Below, one piece after another: positions 17,275 through 25,887 of a stretch of DNA of 64,000 nt. Under the pieces are notes generated by a model. The model was not told the DNA's origin and did no database searches. It saw only the letters and a list, made by a program, of their open reading frames with translations. Position numbers and translations under genes: made by a program. Source of the stretch: UBA1858 sp965262455 (GTDB lineage Bacteria > Pseudomonadota > Gammaproteobacteria > UBA4575); the NCBI GenBank assembly GCA_965262455.1, contig CBDHFH010000003.1, positions 62,001 to 126,000 of the forward strand, written 5' to 3'. The number at the start of each line of letters is the position of its first letter. Position 1 is the stretch's first letter.

Positions 17275-17658
17275 TTAAACGTTTTCAAATACCTGATGCC
17301 CCATGTAAACAAATAGAAATACGCCCATCAGTAACAATAAAAATGACAAAATTAAATTTGATTTTTTTATACCATAAGGCACAACTTCTGATGCTTCAAT
17401 TGCTTTTTTATATGAATAAAATCTTAGCGTCGCACCCGCAATCACTGCGATGCCAATAATAAATAACGTTAATCCAACTAATTCTGCTGATACTGAAGAT
17501 TTAAATGTCTCTTCATCACCAAGCATCTTGCCTATATAGGAAATAAATAAATCAAACTTCTCTATTAAGAAACCAAACGCCATAATAGCAATGGCGGTAC
17601 GTATCCATGCTAAATAAGTGCGCTCATTCGCGGCATGATCAGTATATTGATTAATCAT
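17275..17658 (-). CDS. DUF202 (YidH-like) membrane protein
   Basis: 127 residues. The N-terminal NERTYLAWIRTAIAIMAFGFLIEKF is the DUF202 signature; three membrane spans follow (about 20-38, 62-85 and 103-122). AAGGAG lies about 11 bases before the ATG. Function unknown in the family. A small two-span membrane gene lies 19 bp upstream. Confidence 0.8.
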   Translation of the reverse strand: MINQYTDHAANERTYLAWIRTAIAIMAFGFLIEKFDLFISYIGKMLGDEETFKSSVSAELVGLTLFIIGIAVIAGATLRFYSYKKAIEASEVVPYGIKKSNLILSFLLLLMGVFLFVYMGHQVFENV

Positions 17659-17677
17659 TAAACTATTGCTCCTTGTG

Positions 17678-17890
17678 TCAATTACGCTTGATTAGATGCT
17701 GCATGAATAATTTTGCCAAGCTGAAAACTATACCGACCAGACCGATTAAAATAAGCATGCTTCCTATGGGCAAGAATAGACTTTCATGTAGTTCGCCCTG
17801 CGGGTTTACATTTTGATAGAAAAAATGTTCTATAACGATACTTGCTACACCAAGCGTTATTACTGTGATGCTAAGGCCAAGTATTTTCAC
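17678..17890 (-). CDS. Small two-span membrane protein
   Basis: 70 residues with hydrophobic helices at about 5-22 and 40-62 and a basic C-terminus (HLIKRN). No family recognised. It probably shares a transcript with the DUF202 gene 19 bp downstream and the exported protein ending 42 bp upstream. Confidence 0.55.
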   Translation of the reverse strand: MKILGLSITVITLGVASIVIEHFFYQNVNPQGELHESLFLPIGSMLILIGLVGIVFSLAKLFMQHLIKRN

Positions 17891-17932
17891 TATTTTGTTA
17901 ACTTTATAACGTTTATTTCATTGACACTTGCA

Positions 17933-18394
17933 TTACTTATGTTTTCTATTAACACGCCCTGTTAGCAAACCAATATCTTTTACTCGATAGCGAATGGCTC
18001 GCATCGATTGATCAGTGTCAGGCTGATCTTTGCCATAAACAAATTCAAACTCTATGTTGTATTGATAGTCTGGTATTATATCGAATGTAATGAAGCATTT
18101 TTCACGCTCGCATTTAAAGTCATTTTGATTGACTAATATCAGATTTTTTTTACTGCTGAAGAAAAGTAACTCAACTTTAGTGACTTCTCTACCATGTATG
18201 AATTGGTTAAATATCAGTGTAGTTTCTTGAGTCCCCTCATCTGATACAGGCCCTACGAAAGGAGTCAAACCAAACTTGCCATAATCTGAGGGCAATATTT
18301 CTATGCTGCCAGTGTTAACTGACTTTTCAGCCACCAATATTGATGAAAAAAAAAGTGTCACAATAAATATGCCAACGAATATAATTCCTTTCAT
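17933..18394 (-). CDS. Exported protein of unknown function
   Basis: 153 residues. A signal peptide is clear (MKGIIFVGIFIVTLFFSSILVAEK). The mature part is beta-rich with two cysteines close together (FKCEREKCFITFDI, about residues 92-99) that could form a disulfide. No family recognised. Confidence 0.6.
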   Translation of the reverse strand: MKGIIFVGIFIVTLFFSSILVAEKSVNTGSIEILPSDYGKFGLTPFVGPVSDEGTQETTLIFNQFIHGREVTKVELLFFSSKKNLILVNQNDFKCEREKCFITFDIIPDYQYNIEFEFVYGKDQPDTDQSMRAIRYRVKDIGLLTGRVNRKHK

Positions 18395-18478
18395 AATTCA
18401 GTATTTTCTATAATTCGCTATTGCGGTGAATCGAGTAATTGGTCAAGCACTATTTTGAACAAATTTAATGAAGCTACC

Positions 18479-18949
18479 ATGAAATCTATACAATGGAAAT
18501 GCAAATCATTTTCTCAACTTGACAACCATCAGCTCTACGATTTGATCAGACTACGCATAGACATTTTTGTTGTTGAGCAAAATTGCCCATATGCAGAACT
18601 CGACGACAAAGATCGCGACCAGCAAACACTACATATTATGGGCTATGACGATGATACACTCATTAGCTATGCACGCTTGTTAGCGCCCGGTATTAGCTAT
18701 ACGGATGCCAGCATTGGGCGTTTTGCTGTGCATATCAATTATCGACGCCAGGGCATTGGTCACACACTCATGCAGCAATGTCTTAATCACATTGCACATA
18801 CTTGGCCAGACGCCAATATCCGTGTCAGTGCGCAACAATATCTCAATCAATTTTATGCTGAATTTGGATTTATCCAAACATCCGAGATGTATCTAGAAGA
18901 TAATATACCTCATATTGAAATGTTAAAGACAGTAACCAACAAATCGTAA
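18479..18949 (+). CDS. elaA: ElaA-type GNAT N-acetyltransferase
   Basis: 156 residues from the ATG at 18479; a TTG eight codons upstream is possible but less likely. The sequence follows the ElaA family: LYDLIRLRIDIFVVEQNCPYAELDDKDRDQQTLH, then ARLL, the acetyl-CoA loop GRFAVHINYRRQGIGHTLM, and a C-terminal QQYLNQFYAEFGF and EDNIPHIEM. Substrate not known. It is 5 bp upstream of roxA, likely one transcript. Confidence 0.88.
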   Translation: MKSIQWKCKSFSQLDNHQLYDLIRLRIDIFVVEQNCPYAELDDKDRDQQTLHIMGYDDDTLISYARLLAPGISYTDASIGRFAVHINYRRQGIGHTLMQQCLNHIAHTWPDANIRVSAQQYLNQFYAEFGFIQTSEMYLEDNIPHIEMLKTVTNKS

Positions 18950-18954
18950 AGCCT

Positions 18955-20115
18955 ATGAAACATCACCCGCTTGGCGATATAGATATTGAGCTGTTTCTTG
19001 AGGAATATTGGCAGAAACAGCCATTACTGATTCGTGACGCAATGCCAAATGTTATCAACCCTGTTAGTGCTGACGAACTTGCTGGCCTGGCATGCGAAAA
19101 TCATATTGAGTCGCGCTTAATCAGCCACCATGATGAAAGTTGGCAATTACAACATGGGCCATTTAATGAAGATTTTTTTGCGCAGTTGCCAGTGCGTGAC
19201 TGGACCTTACTTGTGCAAGCAGTTGACCATTATGTTCCTGCCGCAGCAACACTTTTAGAGTTGTTTGATTTTATTCCACGCTGGCGCATTGATGACCTAA
19301 TGGTCAGCTATGCACCTAAAGGCGGTGGTGTAGGACCACATTTTGACAACTACGATGTGTTCTTAATACAAACCCAAGGGCAACGGCTTTGGCAGATTGG
19401 CGGCCACTATGATGACCATTCTGAGCTGCAAGATGGCCTACCCGTAAAAATAGTTAAACATTTTGAAGCTCGCCAATCGTGGTTAGTGAATCCTGGCGAT
19501 ATCGTTTATGTACCACCCGGTGTTGGTCATAATGGTATTTCACAAAGCGGTGATTGTATGACCTGCTCAGTGGGATTCAGAGCACCTTCTCACGAAGAAA
19601 TATTACATGAATATACCGACTATCTTGCAATATCCCTGAACGAATCGATACGTTATGAAGATGCTAATCTAGCCGTGCAAACTAATAGTGGCGAGATCAG
19701 TGCAGAAAGTTTAGATAAGATACGCACAATATTGTCTTCATACATCAACGACTCAGAAAAACTTCGCGACTGGTTTGGCTGCTATATTACCACGCCAAAA
19801 TATCAATCATGGAACGATTTGGAACAACGGCAATCTGACAACACATACTCATTAACTGAGTTAAAAAATCATCTTGCATCAAATAAATGTTTGATCAAAA
19901 ATGAAGGCTCACGATTTGCCTATATAGTGAAATCACAACAGCATGACTTTTATGTCGACGGCAGCTTAATTCAAACCGATGCTAGTCATAATGATTTGAT
20001 AGAATCGCTTTGTGCTCAAAGTAAAATTTATCAATCCAATTTTAAACAATGTGACGACAACTTAAGCTTATTATTAACCTTGCTTAATGACGGCGCGTTA
20101 TATTTAACGGAATAA
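18955..20115 (+). CDS. roxA: Ribosomal protein L16 arginine 3-hydroxylase (JmjC-type oxygenase)
   Basis: 386 residues, matching E. coli YcfD/RoxA, a 2-oxoglutarate- and iron-dependent oxygenase that hydroxylates an arginine of L16. The N-terminal FLEEYWQKQPLLIRDA, the iron-binding GPHFDNYD (His and Asp, about residues 124-126) and the second His in PPGVGHNGIS (about 189) are all present, followed by a winged-helix C-terminal domain. It lies between elaA and the NADH dehydrogenase gene (2 bp downstream), likely one operon. Confidence 0.92.
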   Translation: MKHHPLGDIDIELFLEEYWQKQPLLIRDAMPNVINPVSADELAGLACENHIESRLISHHDESWQLQHGPFNEDFFAQLPVRDWTLLVQAVDHYVPAAATLLELFDFIPRWRIDDLMVSYAPKGGGVGPHFDNYDVFLIQTQGQRLWQIGGHYDDHSELQDGLPVKIVKHFEARQSWLVNPGDIVYVPPGVGHNGISQSGDCMTCSVGFRAPSHEEILHEYTDYLAISLNESIRYEDANLAVQTNSGEISAESLDKIRTILSSYINDSEKLRDWFGCYITTPKYQSWNDLEQRQSDNTYSLTELKNHLASNKCLIKNEGSRFAYIVKSQQHDFYVDGSLIQTDASHNDLIESLCAQSKIYQSNFKQCDDNLSLLLTLLNDGALYLTE

Positions 20116-20117
20116 AT

Positions 20118-21440
20118 ATGTCTCAAGATTTACATCATATTATCATTGTTGGCGGCGGTGCCGGAGGGCTTGAACTCGCCACCAAGCTCGGCAATAAACT
20201 TGGTAAAAAAGGCAGAGCAAAAATCACTCTAGTTGATTGCGAGCTTACCCATGTCTGGAAGCCGCTATTACATGAAGTCGCGGCGGGCACTTTAAATACT
20301 TACGAAGATGAAGTCAGCTACCCAGCATTAGCATATAAAAATAACTTCATTTATAGAATAGGTCGCATGGATACACTCGACCGTGAAAACAAACAGATTT
20401 CTCTTGCACCAACGCGCGATCCGCATGGCATTGAATATATTCCTCGACGCACCTTTGACTATGACACACTTATTTTTGCTGTCGGCAGCCAAACCAATGA
20501 TTTTGGCGTAAAAGGCGTAAAAGAGCATTGCCGGTTTATCGATACGCCCGCGGAAGCAAATTCTTTTCGTCATACACTTCTACGTAGCGTTTATACCGCG
20601 CATGCACAACAGGCACCCTTGCGCAAAGGCCAACTCAAGGTGGCCATTGCAGGTGCTGGCGCGACCGGCGTAGAGCTATCTGCTGAGTTACATGAAGCAT
20701 TTAATCAGTTGATTAAATTTGGTATTGATCAGTTTCAGCGTGACAATATAAAAATCACAATTATCGAGGCAGCCGATCGAGTTCTGCCAGCACTGCCACC
20801 TGAGCTATCAGAAAAAACCCTGGCTGCCTTGGAGAAAATTAATATTGAAGTCCTCACTGGCCACCGCATCGTCGAAGCCACTAGTGAAGGCTACATCACA
20901 GATAAAGGAGGCCTTGTTCCCGCTGAAATTAAAGTATGGTCTGCTGGTATCAAAGCACCTGACTTTTTAGCCAACATTGATGGCTTAGAAACCAGTACAA
21001 ACAATCGTTTAGTCGTTAAGCCAACCCTACAAACGACTAACGATAGCGATGTCTTTGCCTTCGGAGATTGCGCTGCCTGCCCCATGGATGATACCGATAT
21101 GACTGTGCCTCCACGTGCACAAGCCGCACATCAACAAGCGTCTTTGTTAGTTAAAAGTATGAAAGCCCGTTTAAAAGGCAATCCTTTGCCAAGCTACCGC
21201 TATGTTGACTATGGCTCGCTTATTAATTTAAGCAGCCATGCCACCGTCGGCAACATGATGGGCAATTTAATGGGCAAAGCCAAAGGCAGTTTTATGATAG
21301 AGGGTCTTTTGGCCAGGCTAATGTATTTATCTCTTTATAAGATGCATCAATTGGCAATTATGGGATTAATACGAGTTGGTTTAATCTCTATTGCGAATTT
21401 ACTGACGCAGAAGACAAGACCACGCATGAAGTTTCATTAG
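20118..21440 (+). CDS. ndh: Type II NADH:quinone oxidoreductase
   Basis: 440 residues. FAD-binding GGGAGGLELATKLG at the N-terminus, a second dinucleotide fold GAGATGVELSAEL at about residue 180, and the FAD-contact FAFGDCAACP at about 315 are typical of NDH-2. The AQAAHQQ motif near residue 335 is the quinone-site signature. It oxidises NADH at the membrane without proton pumping. The C-terminal hydrophobic/amphipathic stretch probably anchors it. Two bases after roxA. Confidence 0.93.
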   Translation: MSQDLHHIIIVGGGAGGLELATKLGNKLGKKGRAKITLVDCELTHVWKPLLHEVAAGTLNTYEDEVSYPALAYKNNFIYRIGRMDTLDRENKQISLAPTRDPHGIEYIPRRTFDYDTLIFAVGSQTNDFGVKGVKEHCRFIDTPAEANSFRHTLLRSVYTAHAQQAPLRKGQLKVAIAGAGATGVELSAELHEAFNQLIKFGIDQFQRDNIKITIIEAADRVLPALPPELSEKTLAALEKINIEVLTGHRIVEATSEGYITDKGGLVPAEIKVWSAGIKAPDFLANIDGLETSTNNRLVVKPTLQTTNDSDVFAFGDCAACPMDDTDMTVPPRAQAAHQQASLLVKSMKARLKGNPLPSYRYVDYGSLINLSSHATVGNMMGNLMGKAKGSFMIEGLLARLMYLSLYKMHQLAIMGLIRVGLISIANLLTQKTRPRMKFH

Positions 21441-21441
21441 T

Positions 21442-21858
21442 CTATTTGGATTTTTTATCGATCAATTCTTTAAGTATTTGCTTGGCGAGTTTTTCCATCG
21501 CGTCTAAGCCTAAATCAGCCTGTTGCAAGAATTTGTCATCAAATTGTTCAGGGTCCGCCCAGTGACGTCCTTTTAGATCACACTTTTTTGCAAGCTGTGA
21601 GAGACCCAGGTCATATAACCTAAAACTAAGATTTGTCCACATTTCAGATAATTCATTCTCTTTTTCGAATTGACGCTCACGCTTTTTGTTCAGTTGACGA
21701 ACATAGACGGCTGTTTTTCGCGATGCTGAAATCACCCCTCTTAATGCTGTAATAGATTCTTTTTTCCTTTCCTTGGAGGCACGGTGCAAATTACGCAACC
21801 ATGATGCGGTGTGTTTGATCAACTCGGATAAGGAAACCGACGTGACTAAATCAGGCAT
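21442..21858 (-). CDS. Conserved-looking cytoplasmic protein of unknown function
   Basis: 138 residues from the ATG at 21858 (longer upstream readings lack support). Mostly helical, very rich in Lys/Arg/Glu in the middle (RKKES...KKRERQFEKENE), with GRHWADPEQFD near residue 98. No family recognised. It converges on ndh with one base between stops, and is divergent from the DsbA-family gene. Confidence 0.5.
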   Translation of the reverse strand: MPDLVTSVSLSELIKHTASWLRNLHRASKERKKESITALRGVISASRKTAVYVRQLNKKRERQFEKENELSEMWTNLSFRLYDLGLSQLAKKCDLKGRHWADPEQFDDKFLQQADLGLDAMEKLAKQILKELIDKKSK

Positions 21859-21952
21859 AGCAACTATTGAACTAGAGTCTGCGTGAATTAAGTGTAAAGT
21901 AATCCTCAATTACTGTCTTAAATATTTGGACCAGGAGGCTTAATATTCACCT

Positions 21953-22567
21953 ATGAAACTCTATTATGTCCACGATCCCATGTGCAGCTGGTGCTGGGCA
22001 TTTCGTCCAATTTATGAACAGCTAAAAAATCAACTAGCAGATGACATTGAACTGGTTAGATTACTTGGTGGCTTAGCTCCTGACAGTGATGACCCTATGC
22101 CTGAAAGCACTCGGAACTATGTGATTGGTCAGTGGCAGAAAATACAACAAAGCATTCCACACATACAATTCAATTACGATTTTTGGACGCACTGCCAGCC
22201 AAGACGCAGCACGTACCCAGCATGTCGCGCAGTGATTGCCGCCAGACAACAAGGCGATCAATTTGATGAGTTAATGACCCATGCCATCCAACACGCATAC
22301 TATCTTGAAGCAAGAAATCCCTCTGATACCGAAACACTAACAGAGTTAGCCGAACAAATTGGCTGTTATCTCCCATTGTTTATAGAGAATCTGCACTCAG
22401 ATCAAACACAAATGATTTTGCAACAAGAAATCTCTTTACTCAAACAACTTAATATTAATAACTTCCCAAGCTTATTAGTCAGCAATGAGCATCAGCATTA
22501 TCGTATCCAGCCGGATTATCATAACGTAGAAGAGATTTTGCTATCCATTAATAAAGTAACAATATAA
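21953..22567 (+). CDS. DsbA-family (FrnE-like) thioredoxin-fold protein
   Basis: 204 residues with an N-terminal CSWC active site (Cys11, Cys14) in DPMCSWCWAF, an inserted helical domain (about 50-150) and a cis-Pro loop NNFPSLLV at about 165-172. No signal peptide, so it is cytoplasmic, as FrnE-type proteins are. AGGAGG lies about 14 bases before the ATG, which is distant. Likely a thiol oxidoreductase or isomerase; substrate unknown. Confidence 0.85.
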   Translation: MKLYYVHDPMCSWCWAFRPIYEQLKNQLADDIELVRLLGGLAPDSDDPMPESTRNYVIGQWQKIQQSIPHIQFNYDFWTHCQPRRSTYPACRAVIAARQQGDQFDELMTHAIQHAYYLEARNPSDTETLTELAEQIGCYLPLFIENLHSDQTQMILQQEISLLKQLNINNFPSLLVSNEHQHYRIQPDYHNVEEILLSINKVTI

Positions 22568-22639
22568 TTGTTCAATAAAGCTATAGTATTTCTACTATTG
22601 AGTTATTTTTATGTCTGCGAATATTATCTATTTACAAAG

Positions 22640-22672
22640 CTTATAAATTTATTTGAAAAATAAATTTATAAG
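22640..22672. repeat. Perfect 15-bp inverted repeat, AT-rich
   Basis: Arms 22640-22654 and 22658-22672 are exact reverse complements with a 3-base loop (GAA). It lies in a 290-bp AT-rich gap after the DsbA-family gene. It could be a terminator, a cruciform or a protein-binding site; no T run beyond the arms themselves. Confidence 0.65.
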
Positions 22673-22805
22673 TCGTTACTGTACAAATCCCTACTCATAA
22701 CAAACATTTGCAATAAAAAATTCACGCAAACCAATTTAACCAGGTGATAGTATTTATTTAATAAATAAAATTATTATTTATTAATATATATTTAAGTTAT
22801 TTGTT

Positions 22806-22837
22806 CATGAGGGCTATATAGTAATGTAGCCCTCGTG
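22806..22837. terminator. Hairpin between convergent genes
   Basis: GAGGGCTA (22809-22816) pairs with TAGCCCTC (22827-22834), extendable to 11 pairs with one wobble. It sits 24 bp beyond the stop of the Csp-like gene and between converging genes. No T run, so only a possible terminator. Confidence 0.45.
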
Positions 22838-22860
22838 TGTATATGTGCTACGCAAATCGA

Positions 22861-23334
22861 CTAGGCAGTTAATTTTTCACATTCTTTAATGCAAGCAGTA
22901 CATGACTCCATGCATGCTTTGCATTCCGCGTGCATATCTGCATGCACTTCACATTCTTTTTCACAATCTTTACACACTGCTGCACATACTTGCGCAAACG
23001 CATATAGATGTCGCGAATCTGCGGATGCAAGTGATGACAAAGTACGACACATCGGTAGCATTTGTTCAACAATCTCCAGGCACTCTGCAACAGAATTATC
23101 GCCGTCTTTAATGAGTTGTATGCAATGATGACTACATGCCTCACCTGTTTTTATACAATCCAAAGCAGATACCACTAAATCATTATGCTTTGCTGCATGA
23201 TGATGCTTATGGTCATCCGACGCGATAACATTACTGCCAGCCATGGCTGCCGCCACTGCCGCAGTCCCAACCAGCAGCTTTCTACGATTAATATTTTCCA
23301 ACGTGCTATCAAACTCTGTCTGTAATTCATTCAT
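22861..23334 (-). CDS. Tat-exported Csp-like copper storage four-helix-bundle protein
   Basis: 157 residues from the ATG at 23334, which has AGGAGA at 6 bases; the longer reading lacks this. A twin-arginine signal is visible (NRRKLLVGTAAVAAAMAGSNVIA). After a His-rich patch (HKHHHAAKH) come helices with about 14 cysteines, many as CxxxC pairs (CAAVCKDC, CKACMESC, CTAC), as in Csp1-type copper storage proteins that hold many Cu(I) ions inside a four-helix bundle. Tat export points to the periplasm. Next upstream gene on this strand is a Tat-exported dioxygenase. Confidence 0.87.
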   Translation of the reverse strand: MNELQTEFDSTLENINRRKLLVGTAAVAAAMAGSNVIASDDHKHHHAAKHNDLVVSALDCIKTGEACSHHCIQLIKDGDNSVAECLEIVEQMLPMCRTLSSLASADSRHLYAFAQVCAAVCKDCEKECEVHADMHAECKACMESCTACIKECEKLTA

Positions 23335-23529
23335 GATGTTCTCCTGACTACGCATGGTAAAACTGACGCTAATATCCTACGCAAATTATAAAATTAAATA
23401 AAATAGTAACTACTATTAATCAGTCACTAAAATCATTGAAGCACCCAATTAGAAGTTTGACCCGATAAATTGTTATTAGTTTTCAACTACCGGGCAACAC
23501 AAAAAATTGATTGGCAGTTACGCTTAATA

Positions 23530-24177
23530 TTAGACCGCCAACTCTTGCAACACTATTTTATAATAGAGAGTATTGTCATTGTGATCGAGTTTTTGCGCAA
23601 TCATTGCCTTTTGTTCACTAAGACTTTTCCGTTGTAATAATCGATCATTATCATTTAAGGGCTGATCTGGGAAATACATTTGCGTCGTCAACGTTTCAAA
23701 TCCTGACTTAGTGACTTTAAAGTGAATATGAGGAGGTCGTACCCAGCCATTACCAACAGGGTAGGCACCTGGCAGGATTGTCTTAAAACGAAATTGGCCT
23801 TGTTGATCACTTGTTACAATTGCCCAGCCTTGGAAGTGCTCATCGATTAACGCTGGATTAGGGTCACGCGGATGCCAGTATTTACCTGCTGCATTTGCCT
23901 GCCACAAATCAACCTTAGCCTCTTCAATCGCTTGCCCAGCTGTATCCACTACATGGCCTTCGATATAAACTGGCAGCCCCAATGCACTTTGAGAATGACC
24001 TGATATTCTTGTTAAATCAAAGTCTTTATCTTGTTGTGCATTGACAGGATAAAACGGACCCTCAATTTCACTGGGCGTCGATTGGAGTGGGTCTTGTTTC
24101 GTTGCCTGATTTGCCATCGCGCTAGAGACACATAATGCGCTTAAGCTTGAAAGCCCTAGAAATCTTCGTCTATTCAT
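23530..24177 (-). CDS. Tat-exported intradiol ring-cleavage dioxygenase-like protein
   Basis: 215 residues from the ATG at 24177, giving MNRRRFLGLSSLSALCVSSAMA, a compact twin-arginine signal; upstream codons are Trp/Arg-rich and unlikely. The mature part matches the protocatechuate 3,4-dioxygenase/catechol 1,2-dioxygenase fold: EGPFYPV, GHVVDTAGQAIEEAKVDLWQANAAGKY, LPGAYPVG and RPPHIHFKV, which supply the two Tyr and two His iron ligands. Periplasmic members of this superfamily are common but their substrates are mostly unknown. No other aromatic-degradation gene is nearby. Confidence 0.85.
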   Translation of the reverse strand: MNRRRFLGLSSLSALCVSSAMANQATKQDPLQSTPSEIEGPFYPVNAQQDKDFDLTRISGHSQSALGLPVYIEGHVVDTAGQAIEEAKVDLWQANAAGKYWHPRDPNPALIDEHFQGWAIVTSDQQGQFRFKTILPGAYPVGNGWVRPPHIHFKVTKSGFETLTTQMYFPDQPLNDNDRLLQRKSLSEQKAMIAQKLDHNDNTLYYKIVLQELAV

Positions 24178-24421
24178 AATAGTTAACGCGATGCCGTTCC
24201 ATCGATGCCACCGCATACACGAAAGCCTCCAGCGCATGATCCTGCAACTTTTTTCGTGTTCTTAAATTTCTGCTTTTTAAATTCATCCGGCTTGAATACT
24301 TCCAGTATGGGTGCTCCAGCTAATAAAGATTAATCATGATAAATATTTATCATGCATGCTGCGTAACAATGCCCGCTGACATTTGCGACAAGTTCATGTT
24401 TTGTTTGACATGGCTAGTTTA

Positions 24422-24455
24422 AAAAAGTGCTGCTACTTTCTAGCTGTACAGCACT
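24422..24455 (-). terminator. Rho-independent terminator of the DM13 gene
   Basis: On the minus strand, directly after the stop at 24458, AGTGCTGTAC pairs with GTAGCAGCACT (one bulged base), followed by six T residues. A classic intrinsic terminator. Confidence 0.82.
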
Positions 24456-24457
24456 GA

Positions 24458-24928
24458 TCATTGATACTTCGCTGAGGTGATGAATTCGCTAAATGATTCA
24501 CACCAAATAACCACTGTATTGAATTGTGCAGGGTCAATATCACCAGGCACTTCCACGATGAAATTATTAAATGTCTTCACATCACCGACCTGTACCATTT
24601 TATCTCTATCACGCTCAAAGCTTGCCTCAGTTTCAATGTACTTTGGCGACAAATAAAGTTTATAGTCTGGCCCAGGCGCAAGCTCACCCATTAATGTAAT
24701 ATGACTGTCACTGATAGATACGACACCTTCCCCCCAGTGAAAACGGTCGCTACCTTCCAGGTCCTTGTGAAACTGCGATGTATATTGCACTTGAGATGAC
24801 ATAGCTTCTATCTCTGCTTCACTTGGCGCCGGTGGCGCGACTAAAATTGGCAACATATATATGCCTAAAGCGAATCCAAACAATCCAACCGCCCCGTGAG
24901 TAACAAGTAGAATAATAATTTTTCGCAT
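24458..24928 (-). CDS. DM13-domain membrane-anchored protein
   Basis: 156 residues. An N-terminal hydrophobic segment (about 3-31) acts as anchor or signal. The C-terminal 110 residues match the DM13 domain: FHWGEGVVSIS, LMGELAPGPDYKLYLS, TFNNFIVEVPGDIDPAQFNTVVIWCESFSEFITSAKY. The near-invariant Cys in IWCESF is present. DM13 has been proposed to act in redox or electron transfer, often with haem proteins; no such partner is adjacent. A good terminator follows it. Confidence 0.85.
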   Translation of the reverse strand: MRKIIILLVTHGAVGLFGFALGIYMLPILVAPPAPSEAEIEAMSSQVQYTSQFHKDLEGSDRFHWGEGVVSISDSHITLMGELAPGPDYKLYLSPKYIETEASFERDRDKMVQVGDVKTFNNFIVEVPGDIDPAQFNTVVIWCESFSEFITSAKYQ

Positions 24929-25007
24929 CAGCTATGATCCTGAATGTTTACTTATAAAGACAAAAAATCTAGCAATGTGCATTGTATATAACAATATCAG
25001 ATATGAA

Positions 25008-25232
25008 TTAAACTCTGCGCACACCAAATGTAACCGTCGGCGGAATTCCCATACCTAATTCAATATCTGCCACACGATAATTGCAGCCCTTTTGTTCCAG
25101 TATGGCATTGACTTTTTCTTGCTTTTCTACCGCTTTAATAACGGTACTGGCAATAACATCATCACTACTGAAAGCCGTGACTGATTCGTTAACTTTATCA
25201 CCTAGCTCTTTCGCTTTATCTAAGATCCCCAT
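25008..25232 (-). CDS. Small protein of unknown function
   Basis: 74 residues from the ATG at 25232, preceded by AAGGAAA. A helical N-terminal half (LDKAKELGDKVNESVTAF) and a C-terminal half with GCNYRVADIELGMGIPPTVTFGVRR, which looks like a short beta hairpin. No family recognised. Its own transcription unit, 79 bp upstream of the DM13 gene. Confidence 0.6.
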   Translation of the reverse strand: MGILDKAKELGDKVNESVTAFSSDDVIASTVIKAVEKQEKVNAILEQKGCNYRVADIELGMGIPPTVTFGVRRV

Positions 25233-25560
25233 GCAATTTCCTTTATTCAAATGTCGATATTAAGCGCAAGATTATCATAGAACGCATATGGCATATTTAA
25301 TGATGCAAAAAATTTATCGCTGCATGTACTAACACATATATTATGTAAGTGAATGTATATGATCTTACTATTAAAACGCAACCAATCTATCCATCCTAGA
25401 GCAAGAAAACATACTTCTTGCGCTCATCAGCCAACAGCCCAACTGCCAAGCAGACCATAAGCTGGCTGGCAATGTTACGTATACTAAATTAACTGAAGGT
25501 TAGTGCTGATGCTGGCAAACAGAAAAAATATAATGATGCGCAATCAGTCGAGTTACAATA
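25233..25560. other. 328-bp stretch without a recognised gene
   Basis: No convincing reading frame, tRNA or riboswitch. It holds a 7-bp hairpin (GCAAGAA at 25401-25407 with TTCTTGC at 25415-25421). It separates the small protein at 25008-25232 from ybeD, so it contains the promoter of the former and probably the end of the long ybeD-to-mrdA transcript. It sits exactly where lipB-lipA are found in many relatives. Confidence 0.5.
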
Positions 25561-25881
25561 CTAAAGTGCCATTATCACTTCTGGGCAATTGGTGACAGCA
25601 GCACAGACTTTATCAAGCTGTTCTCGATTACGTGCAATGATCACGATGGTATAACTCACATACTTTTCATTTTTACTGGCTGTCGTCTTGGTCGAAGACC
25701 AGTCTTCTCTTGGCACATGTTGTTCGACAGTTTTATCAACAGCTGCGATAAAGTGCAGCGTATTCTTACCAAACATTTTCAGTGGAAAATCACAGGGAAA
25801 CACTAAACCCTGAGGTTCTTCGCCATTGCCAGAACCATTATGGCGTCCGCTACCGTTCACTTTTCCATTGTCCTCTGACAT
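25561..25881 (-). CDS. ybeD: DUF493 family protein YbeD
   Basis: 106 residues. The C-terminal 85 residues match YbeD: LVFPCDFPLKMFG, FIAAVDKTVEQHVP, KYVSYTIVIIARNREQLDKVCAAVTNCPEVIMAL. An added Gly/Asn-rich N-terminal tail (residues 1-24) is unusual. YbeD is a small ferredoxin-like fold protein of unclear function. It is the last gene of the mrdA-rodA-mltB-rlpA-dacA-dat-ybeD operon, 6 bp after dat. Confidence 0.92.
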   Translation of the reverse strand: MSEDNGKVNGSGRHNGSGNGEEPQGLVFPCDFPLKMFGKNTLHFIAAVDKTVEQHVPREDWSSTKTTASKNEKYVSYTIVIIARNREQLDKVCAAVTNCPEVIMAL

Positions 25882-25887
25882 TAGATA

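Noticed and set aside
22869..23144. Overlapping readings in other frames of the Csp-like gene.
   Set aside because: They are Cys/His-rich only because they mirror the Cys/His codons of the real gene; the true frame has a Tat signal and a good ribosome-binding site.
25233..25560. A tRNA or small RNA gene in the 328-bp gap.
   Set aside because: No cloverleaf, TTCGA-type T-loop or strong stable fold found by eye; only one 7-bp hairpin.
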